Source: Acidaminobacterium chupaoyuni (lineage in GTDB: Bacteria; Bacillota; Clostridia; Oscillospirales; Butyricicoccaceae). From it: a stretch of DNA of 64,000 nt. The notes beneath the pieces were generated by a model, which had not been told where the DNA came from, searched no databases, and saw nothing but the letters and a program-made list of their open reading frames with translations. This document shows positions 47,395-56,002 of this stretch, one piece after another (position 1 is the stretch's first letter; each line of letters opens with the position of its first letter). The DNA lies in NCBI GenBank assembly GCA_047936785.1, contig CP176394.1; one strand, 5' to 3'. The translations under genes were made by a program, and so were the position numbers.

Positions 47395-48675
47395 TTGAAA
47401 CTGGAACTTGGATACGTAAATATCCACGATATTCAGTTCGCCAGCGAATCCAAGGTTGAGAAGGGTGTTCTTTATGTCAATAAAGAAGACATCAAAAACC
47501 TGGTTCTGGAAGACGAGAATATCAAAGCAGTTGAATTGGAAATCGCAAAACCCGGCGAGAGTGTTCGCATTATGCCCGTTAAGGATGTTATCGAACCCCG
47601 CTGCAAGGTAGAAGGCCCCGGCGGCATGTTCCCCGGCGTCATCGCTAAGGTTGATACAGTCGGCTCCGGCAAGACCAATGTCTTGAAGGGTTCTGCCGTT
47701 GTTACAACCGGCAAGATCGTTGCTTTCCAGGAAGGCATCATTGATATGTGCGGCGAAGGCGCGAAATACACACCGTTCTCCGCTCTGAACAACCTGGTGC
47801 TGGTTTGCGAACCCATCGACAACCTGGAACGCCACGAGCATGAAAAATCCGTTCGTATGGCTGGCCTGAAGACAGCTACTTTCCTGGGCAACCTGGCCAA
47901 GAACATCACTCCTGACGAAGTGAAAGTGTTCGAAACCCCCGGCCTCAAAGAAGGCATTGAAAAATATCCCAACCTGCCCCGCGTGGCTTATGTTCAGATG
48001 CTGCAGAGCCAGGGCCTGATGCATGACACCTATGTTTACGGCGTTGATGCAAAGAGAACTCTGACCACCATCATGAACCCCACAGAAGGCATGGATGGTG
48101 CGATCCTGAGCGGCAACTGCGTATCCGCTTGCGATAAGAACACCACATACCATCACCTGAACAACCCCGTTGTTGCTGATCTGTTCGAACAGCACGGCAA
48201 AACATTGAACTTTGTCTGCATGATCCTGACAAACGAAAATGTCTATCTGGCCGACAAACAGCGTTCTTCCGACTGGACAGCTAAGCTGTGCCGTCTGCTG
48301 GATCTGGATGGCGCCGTTGTTTCGCAGGAAGGCTTTGGCAACCCCGACACCGACCTGATCATGAACTGCAAGAAGATCGAACTGCAGGGCGTTAAGACTG
48401 TTATCATCACCGACGAATATGCCGGCCAGGATGGTAAATCCCAGTCTTTGGCTGATGCTGATCCTCTGGCTGATGCTGTTGTTACCGGCGGCAATGCCAA
48501 CATGGTCATCCATCTGCCCGCAATGGACAAAGTTATCGGTTATCCCGAAACCGCAAACATCATCGCCGGCGGCCATGAAGGCAGCCTGAACAAAGACGGC
48601 AGCATCGATGCCGAACTGCAGGTCATCACTGGCGCTACAAACGAACTCGGCTTCAACAAGCTGAGCGCAAGATAA
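47395..48675 (+). CDS. grdE: Glycine reductase component B, proprotein GrdE (pyruvoyl subunit)
   Basis: The glycine-specific part of component B. GrdE is made as a proprotein and cleaved at a cysteine that becomes a pyruvoyl group, which binds glycine as a Schiff base. I start it at TTG 47395 (GGAGGTG six bases upstream). The SGNCVSACDKN motif then puts the cleavage cysteine at residue 242, the position reported for Clostridium sticklandii; starting at ATG 47380 would shift it by five. 426 residues, normal length. Confidence 0.95.
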   Translation: MKLELGYVNIHDIQFASESKVEKGVLYVNKEDIKNLVLEDENIKAVELEIAKPGESVRIMPVKDVIEPRCKVEGPGGMFPGVIAKVDTVGSGKTNVLKGSAVVTTGKIVAFQEGIIDMCGEGAKYTPFSALNNLVLVCEPIDNLERHEHEKSVRMAGLKTATFLGNLAKNITPDEVKVFETPGLKEGIEKYPNLPRVAYVQMLQSQGLMHDTYVYGVDAKRTLTTIMNPTEGMDGAILSGNCVSACDKNTTYHHLNNPVVADLFEQHGKTLNFVCMILTNENVYLADKQRSSDWTAKLCRLLDLDGAVVSQEGFGNPDTDLIMNCKKIELQGVKTVIITDEYAGQDGKSQSLADADPLADAVVTGGNANMVIHLPAMDKVIGYPETANIIAGGHEGSLNKDGSIDAELQVITGATNELGFNKLSAR

Positions 48676-48694
48676 GAGAGAGGAGGATACGAAA

Positions 48695-49999
48695 ATGAGC
48701 AAAATTAAAGTCGTTCATTATATCAATCAGTTCTTCGCGAACATCGGCGGCGAAGAAATGGCTGACTATAAGCCTGAAAAAAGAGCTGGCATCGTAGGCC
48801 CCGGCCTGGCATTTAAGAATGCTTTCGGCGAAGAAGCTGAAATCGTTGCCACAATCATCTGCGGCGACTCTTATATCGGCGAACACACAAAAGAAGCTGT
48901 TGCTGCTGTCCTGGAAATGGTGAAGGAAGAAAAGCCCGATCTGTTCCTGGCTGGCCCTGCTTTTAACGCCGGCCGTTATGGTTTTGCCTGCGGCGAAATC
49001 ACAAAGGCTGTTAAGAAAGAACTGGGTATCCCCGTTCTGACCGGTATGTATAAAGAAAACCCCGGCGCAGACGCTGCGAAGGAAGTTTATATCGTTCCTA
49101 CAAAGAACAGCTCTGCCGGCATGAGAGATGCTGTTGCAAAGATGGCTCCTCTTGCTCTGAAACTGGCAAAGGGCGAGCAGATCCTGTCCTCTGCTGAAGA
49201 CAACTATATGCCCAACGGCATCCGCGTAAACTTCTTCGAAAAAGAAAGAGGTTCCAAGCGCGCTGTTGATATGATGATCAAGAAGCTGGCCGGCAAAGAA
49301 TTCACAACAGAATTCCCCATGCCTTCCTTCGACCGCGTTGCTCCCAATCCTGCTGTTAAGGATATGGCTCACGCAAAGGTCGCTCTGGTTACTTCCGGCG
49401 GTATCGTTCCGAAGGGCAACCCCGATCATATCGAATCTTCTTCTGCTTCCCATTATGGCAAGTATGATATCGAAGGCGTTATGGATCTGACCGCTGACAC
49501 ATATGAAACAGCTCACGGCGGCTATGACCCGACTTATGCCAACGAAGATGCCGACCGCGTTCTGCCTGTTGATGTCATGCGCGATCTGGAAAAAGAAGGC
49601 GTTATCGGCAAGCTGCATCGTTATTTCTACACCACTGTTGGTAACGGCACAGCTGTTGCAAGCGCAAAGAAATTTGCTGAAGAATTCTCTAAGGAACTGA
49701 AGGCTGACGGTGTTGACGCCGTAATTCTGACCTCCACGTGAGGAACCTGCACGCGTTGCGGTGCAACGCTGGTTAAAGAAATTGAAAGAGCCGGCATTCC
49801 TGTTGTGCATATGTGCACAGTTACACCTATCTCGATGACAGTTGGCGCGAACAGAATCGTTCCGACAATTGCTATCCCCCATCCTCTGGGCAACCCCGCT
49901 CTGACACATGCAGAAGAGAAAGTCCTGCGCCGTCATCTGGTCGACAAAGCCATCAAAGCTCTGGAAACCGAAGTCACCGAGCAGACAATCTTCGAATAA
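48695..49999 (+). CDS. grdB: Glycine reductase component B, selenoprotein GrdB (in-frame UGA)
   Basis: The gamma subunit of component B. It attacks the bound glycine with selenocysteine, forming a Se-carboxymethyl group that passes to GrdA. The TGA at 49739-49741 is selenocysteine 349, in the sequence TST-U-GTCTRCGATLVKEIE; C352 is in the redox pair. Full product 434 residues, matching the family. A prediction that stops at the UGA loses the last 86 residues. GAGAGGAGGA precedes ATG 48695. Confidence 0.96.
49744..49774 (+). promoter_or_regulatory. SECIS hairpin of grdB
   Basis: Right after the UGA, CGTTGC (49754-49759) pairs with GCAACG (49763-49768) around a GGT loop. AACC (49744-49747) pairs with GGTT (49771-49774) as an outer helix. 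Loop G and U fit the known SelB contact bases of bacterial SECIS elements. Confidence 0.7.
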
Positions 50000-50019
50000 A
50001 CTTTTAGGAGTACTTTGAA

Positions 50020-50949
50020 ATGAGCAAGATTTATGATGTCATCATCGTCGGCGCCGGCCCTGCAGGTCTTGCAGCGGCTCTCTATGCCGGCAGAGCTCGC
50101 CTGAGCACGCTTGTCATTGAGAAAATCAAAGACGGCGGCCAGATCGTGATCACCGATGAAATCGAAAACTATCCCGGCGCAGTAGAAGGCGAATCCGGCC
50201 CCTCTTTGATCAAAAAGATGGTGGATCAGGCCAACCACTTCGGCGCTGAAAAAGTGTTCGATACTATTGTCGATGTTCAGCTGGAAGGCGATGTGAAAGT
50301 GCTGAAGGGCAACAAAGACACCTATCAGGGCAAGACAGTGATCATTGCCACAGGTGCTTCGCCGAAGCCCATCGGCTGCCCCGGTGAAAAAGAGCTTACC
50401 GGTAAGGGTGTTTCCTATTGCGCAACCTGCGACGGCAACTTCTTCGAAGATTTCGAAATTTATGTTGTCGGCGGCGGCGACAGCGCAGTTGAAGAAGCCA
50501 TGTATCTCACGAAGTTCGGCAGAAAGGTCACTTTGATCCACCGCCGCGGCGAACTGAGAGCGGCTAAATCCATCCAGGAGAAGGCGTTTGCCAACCCCAA
50601 GATGGCGTTTATGTGGGATACCGTCATTGATGAGCTGAAGGGCGAAGATATCCTGACAAGCATGGTCGTCAGAAACCTGAAGACCGGCGAAGTGAAGGAA
50701 ATCGAAGCAGATCCCGAAGACGGCACATTTGGCGTGTTCGTATTTATCGGCTATGATCCCCAGTCTAAGGTCTTCGAAGGCAAAGTGAACATGGAGCATG
50801 GCTATATCATCACCGATGAAGATATGCGCACAAACATCCCCGGCGTTTATGCCGCCGGCGATATTCGTGTGAAGAGCCTGCGCCAGGTAGTTACCGCAGC
50901 AGCAGACGGCGCGATTGCCGCTGTGCAGTGTGAAAAATATCTGGGCTAA
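50020..50949 (+). CDS. trxB: Thioredoxin reductase
   Basis: A 309-residue flavoprotein that passes NADPH electrons to thioredoxin. GAGPAGLAAALYAGRA (FAD site), CATC active disulfide (C134, C137), GGGDSAVEEAMYLT (NADPH site) and GVYAAGDIR are in place. It sits between grdB and trxA inside the glycine reductase operon, so its thioredoxin is the electron source for the reductase. Confidence 0.96.
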   Translation: MSKIYDVIIVGAGPAGLAAALYAGRARLSTLVIEKIKDGGQIVITDEIENYPGAVEGESGPSLIKKMVDQANHFGAEKVFDTIVDVQLEGDVKVLKGNKDTYQGKTVIIATGASPKPIGCPGEKELTGKGVSYCATCDGNFFEDFEIYVVGGGDSAVEEAMYLTKFGRKVTLIHRRGELRAAKSIQEKAFANPKMAFMWDTVIDELKGEDILTSMVVRNLKTGEVKEIEADPEDGTFGVFVFIGYDPQSKVFEGKVNMEHGYIITDEDMRTNIPGVYAAGDIRVKSLRQVVTAAADGAIAAVQCEKYLG

Positions 50950-50982
50950 TTCAATTACAAATCTTTTAAGGAGGATATTCCC

Positions 50983-51300
50983 ATGATCGAATTGACAAAA
51001 GAAAACTTCGAAGAAGAAGTGCTGAAAGCAGAAGGCAAAGTTTTCGTTGACTTCTATGGCGATGGCTGCGTGCCCTGCGCCGCTCTGATGCCCTTCGTAC
51101 ATCAGTATGCTGAAACCTACGGCGACAAGCTGAAGTTTTGCGCACTGAACACCACAAAGGCAAGAAGACTGGCAATCGCACAGAAAGTTATGGGCCTGCC
51201 CGTTATGGCGATCTATGAAAACGGCGCTCAGATCGATTCTTTGATCAAAGAAGACTGCACACAGGAAACGATCGAAGCAATGATCAAAAAGCACATCTAA
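50983..51300 (+). CDS. trxA: Thioredoxin with GCVPC active site
   Basis: A 105-residue thioredoxin. The active site is GDGCVPC (C29, C32), not the common WCGPC, a variant linked to glycine reductase operons. The rest of the fold (VFVDFYGDG, LPVMAIYENG) is standard. It reduces the oxidised GrdA/GrdB selenium centre after each turnover. AAGGAGG precedes the ATG. Confidence 0.95.
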   Translation: MIELTKENFEEEVLKAEGKVFVDFYGDGCVPCAALMPFVHQYAETYGDKLKFCALNTTKARRLAIAQKVMGLPVMAIYENGAQIDSLIKEDCTQETIEAMIKKHI

Positions 51301-51384
51301 GTGCATTTCTAACTTGTGTTCTGCCGATCCCGGCATCAGCCGGGATCGGTTGACAAATAAAATTAAACGAAGGAGGAATATGTC

Positions 51385-51858
51385 ATGAGTTTGCTTAATG
51401 GTAAAAAAGTCATTATCATCGGCGACAGAGATGGCATCCCCGGTCCCGCGATTGAAGAATGCGCGAAGACCGCCGGCGCAGAAGTAGTTTTCTCCTCTAC
51501 GGAGTGCTTCGTCTGAACCGCCGCTGGTGCAATGGACCTGGAAAATCAGAAAAGAGTTAAGGATTTCGCAGAACAGTACGGCCCCGAGAACATCGTTGTT
51601 CTTTTGGGTGCTTCCGAAGCTGAGGCCTCTGGCCTGGCTGCAGAAACTGTAACTGCAGGCGATCCTACTTTTGCCGGCCCGTTGACAGGAGTCTCGTTGG
51701 GACTCACAGTTTATCACGCTTGCGAACCTGAAGTTAAGGCTGAATTTGATGCTGGTGTTTATGAAGATCAGATCAGCATGATGGAAATGGTCCTCGACAT
51801 CGATGAAATCGCTGCCGAGATGAAGAGCATCAGAGATCAGTACTGCAAATATCTCTAA
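51385..51858 (+). CDS. grdA: Glycine reductase component A, selenoprotein GrdA (in-frame UGA)
   Basis: A 157-residue acidic selenoprotein. TGA 51514-51516 is selenocysteine 44 in ECFV-U-TAAGAMDLE; C41 is the partner. It receives the carboxymethyl group from component B and passes it to component C, releasing acetyl phosphate. AGGAGGAA precedes ATG 51385. A frame opened only after the UGA would miss the active site. The downstream sequence has no hairpin as clear as in grdB. Confidence 0.96.
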
Positions 51859-51867
51859 AGAAATGTG

Positions 51868-51907
51868 GGTGATGTGGTGATAAGTCACCACATCACCTTT
51901 TCTTTTT
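51868..51907 (+). terminator. Hairpin after grdA
   Basis: A perfect 13 bp stem (GGTGATGTGGTGA and complement), TAAG loop, then TTTTCTTTTTG. It divides the operon, so grdC-grdD may have less read-through or use another promoter. Confidence 0.85.
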
Positions 51908-52117
51908 GCAGAAGCAAAAAGCCCGAGACGGAACATAACCGGCAGAAAACAAGCTGCCGTTCATGATAAGATGAAGATCTCAGAGCCGGACGGTTGGTTC
52001 CGCCCCGGTTCTCGGGCGTGAAAACGATTTCCTCCGGCCAACCAAAGTTATTTTCACCGGCGCCGCGCCGGTTTAATAAGAATAAAACTCTAAATTTAAG
52101 AGAGGCAGTGAACAAAA
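51908..52117 (+). other. Structured gap between grdA and grdC
   Basis: 210 bases without a gene. It contains GGTTGG (51992 area) and CCAACC (52040 area) as possible long-range arms, and a CCGGCGCCGCGCCGG-type hairpin near 52060. GAGAGG lies 12 bases ahead of grdC. No sigma-A promoter with a good -10 box stands out, so read-through with processing is possible. Confidence 0.4.
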
Positions 52118-53659
52118 ATGAACAGTGTTATCAAAGGCGCAGGCTATATCCTGGTTCATACCCCCGATATGGTGCTGCACAACGGCACCACCCAGACAAC
52201 CGAAATGATTGTCAACCCCGAATCCGAATATCTGAAAGAACTTCCCAACCATCTGCGTTCTTATGAAGATGTTGTGGCTTATATGCCCAACCAGACCTAC
52301 ATCGGCAACATGACCCCCGATGAGCTGGCCGCAGTGGAACAGCCCTGGGTTGGCAAGAACATGGAAAACGCTCAGCGTTATGGCCAGTTCGGCGAAATCA
52401 TGCCTCAGGAAGAATTCCTGCTGCTGATGCAGGCTTGCGATGTGTTCGATCTGATCGAAATGGACAAAGCATTCGTCGCGGCACATAAAGAACAACTGGC
52501 TTCCGACCCCGTAATCACAGAAGAGATCATGGCCCGCATCAAAGAAGGCGTCGACGCTTCTGTTGTGGCCGATCTGGTGGAAAAAGAACATTCCGAGCCC
52601 CTTTATCACAACAATGTTCTCGTTGGCTGCGTAAAGAGAGCCCATGATGTGGATGTAAACCTGAACGCCCATGTCATGCTTGAAAACATTGTTTGCAAGG
52701 CTTCCAGCGTTCTGGCTATCCTGCATGCAGTGAAAGCTTCCGGCGTTGAAAAAGACGAAATCGAATATGTCATCGACTGCGCAGAAGAAGCTTGCGGCGA
52801 TATGAACCAGCGCGGCGGCGGCAACTTTGCAAAGGCTGCTGCTGAAATTGCCGGCCTGAACAGCGCTTCCGGTTCCGACCTGCGCGGCTTCTGTGCTGCT
52901 CCTTCCCATGCGATGATCGAAGCTGCTGCACTGGTTGCTTCGGGCGCTTATAAAACTGTTATGGTTACAGCCGGCGGCTGCACAGCCAAGCTGGGCATGA
53001 ACGGCAAAGACCATGTGAAGAAGGGCCTGCCCGCCATTGAAGATGTTCTGGGCGGCTTTGCTGTGATCGTTACCGCCAACGACGGTGTGAACCCCGAAAT
53101 CAACATGGATATGCTGGGCAGACATATGGTCGGCACAGGTTCCGCACCTCAGAATGTTATCGGCTCGCTGGTTGCGGCGCCTTTGGCAAAGGGCGGCCTG
53201 AAGATCACCGATATCGATAAATATTCCCCCGAAATGCAGAACCCCGATATCACAAAGCCCGCCGGCGCAGGCGATGTGCCTCTGGCGAACTATAAGATGA
53301 TCGGCGCTCTGGCTGTTAAGAACGGCGACATGGCGAAAACCGATCTGGCCGCTTTCCCCGCAAAGCATGGTCTGGTTGGCTGGGCTCCCACACAGGGCCA
53401 CATTCCCTCCGGCGTTCCTTATATCGGCTTTGCTCGTGAAGACATTCTGGCCGGCAAGATCAACAATGCAATGATCATCGGCAAGGGCAGCCTGTTCTTG
53501 GGCAGAATGACAAACCTGTTTGACGGTGTGTCTTTCATCATTCAAAAGAATTCCGGCGCTCAGGAGCAATCCTCCGTTTCCGAAGACCAGATCAAAAACT
53601 TGATCGCAAAGGCTATGAAGGAATTTGCTGAAAACCTGATGTCTGAAGACGCAGAATAA
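52118..53659 (+). CDS. grdC: Glycine reductase component C, beta subunit GrdC
   Basis: A 513-residue protein of the glycine/sarcosine/betaine reductase component C. It is related to FabH/thiolase-like acyl enzymes, and GSDLRGFCAAPSHAMIEAAALVASG holds the likely acyl cysteine. With GrdD it cleaves the carboxymethyl selenoether and makes acetyl phosphate. The N-terminus AGYILVHTPDMVLHNGTTQTTE is typical of the family. Confidence 0.94.
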   Translation: MNSVIKGAGYILVHTPDMVLHNGTTQTTEMIVNPESEYLKELPNHLRSYEDVVAYMPNQTYIGNMTPDELAAVEQPWVGKNMENAQRYGQFGEIMPQEEFLLLMQACDVFDLIEMDKAFVAAHKEQLASDPVITEEIMARIKEGVDASVVADLVEKEHSEPLYHNNVLVGCVKRAHDVDVNLNAHVMLENIVCKASSVLAILHAVKASGVEKDEIEYVIDCAEEACGDMNQRGGGNFAKAAAEIAGLNSASGSDLRGFCAAPSHAMIEAAALVASGAYKTVMVTAGGCTAKLGMNGKDHVKKGLPAIEDVLGGFAVIVTANDGVNPEINMDMLGRHMVGTGSAPQNVIGSLVAAPLAKGGLKITDIDKYSPEMQNPDITKPAGAGDVPLANYKMIGALAVKNGDMAKTDLAAFPAKHGLVGWAPTQGHIPSGVPYIGFAREDILAGKINNAMIIGKGSLFLGRMTNLFDGVSFIIQKNSGAQEQSSVSEDQIKNLIAKAMKEFAENLMSEDAE

Positions 53660-53671
53660 GGGGTGCAGATG

Positions 53672-54832
53672 ATGGCGAAAAACTTTATTGAAAAGACCAT
53701 TGCAAATACATTCATGGATATTGCAAATGGCCTGGAAACAGGCAGCTTTGGCAAACGCGCCAAGGTTGCGCTGACCGGCATGGGCAGTGAACATGGTGAA
53801 GAAAATGCAATGGCTGCGGCTGTGATGGCTGCAAAAGCCGGTGTGGATGTTTATTACATCGGCACACTGGAACACGAAGGTGTCAACACCGTTAAGGTTC
53901 CCGACGAAGAAGCCGGCCACAAGAAGATGGAAGAGCTGCTCAACAACAAAGAAGTTGACGCGGCAGTTACCATGCACTATCCGTTCCCCATCGGTGTTTC
54001 CACCGTTGGCCGTGTTGTGACCCCTGCTACCGGCAAAGAAATGTTCATTGCCAACACCACGGGCACATCTTCCACCGACCGCATTGAAGGCATGATCAAG
54101 AATGCCATTTATGGCATCATCGCGGCGAAAGCCTGCGGCATTGCCGAACCCACCGTGGGCATTCTGAATGTCGATGGCGCCCGCCAGACCGAAGCAGCAC
54201 TGAAAACACTGGCAGAAAACGGTTATCCCATCAAATTTGCCGAATCTTCCCGTGCGGATGGCGGCTGCGTGATGCGCGGCAACGATGTGCTGAAGGGTTC
54301 GCCCGATATCATGGTCACCGATTCGCTGACAGGCAATATCCTGGTGAAAATGCTGTCTGCCGCAACCACCGGCGGTTCCTTTGAATCCACCGGCTTTGGC
54401 TATGGCCCCGGCATCGGCGAAGGCTATGACAAACTGGTCATGATCGTTTCCCGTGCTTCCGGCGCACCTCTGGTTGCCGGCGCGCTGAAATATGCATCAG
54501 AGCTGGTAAACGGCAAGGTCTTTGAAGTCGCAGCCAAGGAATTTGCTGCGGCGAAGAAGGCCGGTCTGGATAAGATCCTGGCCGACCGCAAGGCCGCGGC
54601 CAACAAGAGCGCTGCTCCCGCTGAAGAAGTGGTTGCACCTCCGAAGGAAATCGTTACCGCTGCCATTGCCGGCATCGAAGTTATGGATCTGGATGATGCG
54701 GTTTCCGCCTTGTGGAAAGAAAAGATCTATGCCGAAAGCGGCATGGGCTGCACAGGGCCTATCGTTCTGATTTCTGAAGCCAACTTTGAAAAATCGGTTG
54801 AGATCCTGAAAAAAGCAGGATATGTTCAGTAA
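53672..54832 (+). CDS. grdD: Glycine reductase component C, alpha subunit GrdD
   Basis: A 386-residue acyl-phosphate-forming subunit related to PlsX-like fatty acid enzymes. GSEHGEENAMAAAVMAAKAG and NTTGTSSTDRIEGMIKNAIYGI are typical, and C-terminal SGMGCTGPIVLIS carries the reactive cysteine. The frame opens at GTG 53663, but ATG 53672 has the best distance from AAGGGG. It is the last gene of the operon. Confidence 0.93.
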   Translation: MAKNFIEKTIANTFMDIANGLETGSFGKRAKVALTGMGSEHGEENAMAAAVMAAKAGVDVYYIGTLEHEGVNTVKVPDEEAGHKKMEELLNNKEVDAAVTMHYPFPIGVSTVGRVVTPATGKEMFIANTTGTSSTDRIEGMIKNAIYGIIAAKACGIAEPTVGILNVDGARQTEAALKTLAENGYPIKFAESSRADGGCVMRGNDVLKGSPDIMVTDSLTGNILVKMLSAATTGGSFESTGFGYGPGIGEGYDKLVMIVSRASGAPLVAGALKYASELVNGKVFEVAAKEFAAAKKAGLDKILADRKAAANKSAAPAEEVVAPPKEIVTAAIAGIEVMDLDDAVSALWKEKIYAESGMGCTGPIVLISEANFEKSVEILKKAGYVQ

Positions 54833-54852
54833 TTGAGCGCTTTTTAACAAAA

Positions 54853-54894
54853 TAAAACAGGGTATGCCGCAAAAATGCGGCATACCCTGTTTTT
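54853..54894 (+). terminator. Terminator of the glycine reductase operon
   Basis: A perfect 17 bp stem (AAAACAGGGTATGCCGC and complement), 6-base loop, then TTTTT. Confidence 0.92.
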
Positions 54895-55193
54895 GCGTCC
54901 GCGCTTCCCAACGCAGAAAAAACTGAGAAAAAATAAAATGGCGCTCTGAGCAAAAGAGAAATTCGGGCAAAAAAACGAGGCTCCCACGCACAAAACAAGA
55001 GCCTATGCGCGGTGACGGCGCGGCCGAAAAGTTTTTTGTAAAAATCGCTTTGGCAGCGTTCAAACCGGCGTATTAATCGGTGACGGCATGAGCACAGGTA
55101 TATTGCAGGCATATTTTAAATATTTTTTGTGTGCTGCCGCTCATTTTTTCGTTTCATTGGGGGGCAGCAGCACAATGGGTGTTTTTGTGAAGA
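54895..55193 (+). other. Intergenic region between grdD and trmD
   Basis: About 300 bases between the two convergent units. I find no gene, tRNA or known RNA in it. A weak ATGAGC/GCTCAT pairing brackets 55085-55145. Confidence 0.4.
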
Positions 55194-55235
55194 TACAAAA
55201 ACAAAGCAGGCATAAAAAATGCCTGCCTTGTTTTG
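55194..55235 (-). terminator. Terminator of the ylxM-trmD operon
   Basis: On the minus strand a 12 bp stem (ACAAGGCAGGCA and partner) with a T-rich loop, then TTTTTGTAT. Confidence 0.8.
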
Positions 55236-55273
55236 ATGATTAAGTTTTGATTTGTGCCTGAATTCATAAAAAA

Positions 55274-56002
55274 CTATTCTTCGTCTTCGGCTTCTTCTAA
55301 AAGCTTGCGGTCGGTTTTATCCAGCTGAAGCCGAGCGAAAAGATCGGGCCTGCGATTGCGGGTGCGCAGCAACGATTGCAGCCGGCGCCACTTGGCGATA
55401 TTCGCGTGATGGCCCGAAAGCAAAATTTCGGGCACAGGGCGATCGTGCCACACCTCGGGCCGCGTATATTGGGGATATTCCAAAACCCCCGCATAGTGGC
55501 TTTCTTCGGTAAAACAGGCGTCATCCGCCAATACGCCGGGAACCATGCGGCAAACGGCGTCGGCGATGACCATAGAGGCCAGCTCGCCTCCGGTCAAAAC
55601 AAAATCGCCGATGGAGATTTCTTCATCGACGCATTCATCGATGAAGCGCTGGTCAATGCCTTCATAATGGCCGCAGACAATGATAAAGCGCTCGCGCTGC
55701 AGCAAGGTTCGCGCCGTTTGCTGGGTGAAGGTTTTGCCTTGCGGCGCCATTAAAATGGTGTGCACTTTTTCACCGCCGCAAACTTCGTTCCAGCAGCGAT
55801 AAAGCGGGTCGCACTGCATCACCATGCCCATCCCGCCGCCATAAGGGTAATCATCCGTGCGGCGATGCTTATCCGAAGAATAATCGCGGATATTATGGGC
55901 GTGAATTTCGATGAGCCCCGCTTCCTGCCCGCGGCCGATGATGCTTTGGGCCATGGCGTGTTCGATCATTTCGGGGAACAAGGTCAAAATATCAATCTTC
56001 AT
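55274..56002 (-). CDS. trmD: tRNA (guanine-N1)-methyltransferase TrmD
   Basis: Methylates G37 next to the anticodon to prevent frameshifts. 242 residues, N-terminal DILTLFPEMIEHAMAQSIIGRG, the SPOUT knot (YPYGGGMGMVM, GHYEGIDQRFI, DEEISIGDFVLTGGE). Overlaps rimM by 11 bases. A terminator follows, so rplS, the usual next gene, is not here. Confidence 0.96.
   Translation of the reverse strand: MKIDILTLFPEMIEHAMAQSIIGRGQEAGLIEIHAHNIRDYSSDKHRRTDDYPYGGGMGMVMQCDPLYRCWNEVCGGEKVHTILMAPQGKTFTQQTARTLLQRERFIIVCGHYEGIDQRFIDECVDEEISIGDFVLTGGELASMVIADAVCRMVPGVLADDACFTEESHYAGVLEYPQYTRPEVWHDRPVPEILLSGHHANIAKWRRLQSLLRTRNRRPDLFARLQLDKTDRKLLEEAEDEE

Noticed and set aside
46819..53977. Chain of minus-strand open frames of 400-670 codons opposite the grd operon
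   Set aside because: They cross gene borders, are rich in His, Phe, Asn and Cys, have no ribosome sites and mirror strong codon bias in well-identified plus-strand genes.
37464..54832. Mobile selenium island with direct repeats at its ends
   Set aside because: I looked for flanking repeats and integrase remnants around both ends and saw none, so recent transfer as a unit is not supported.
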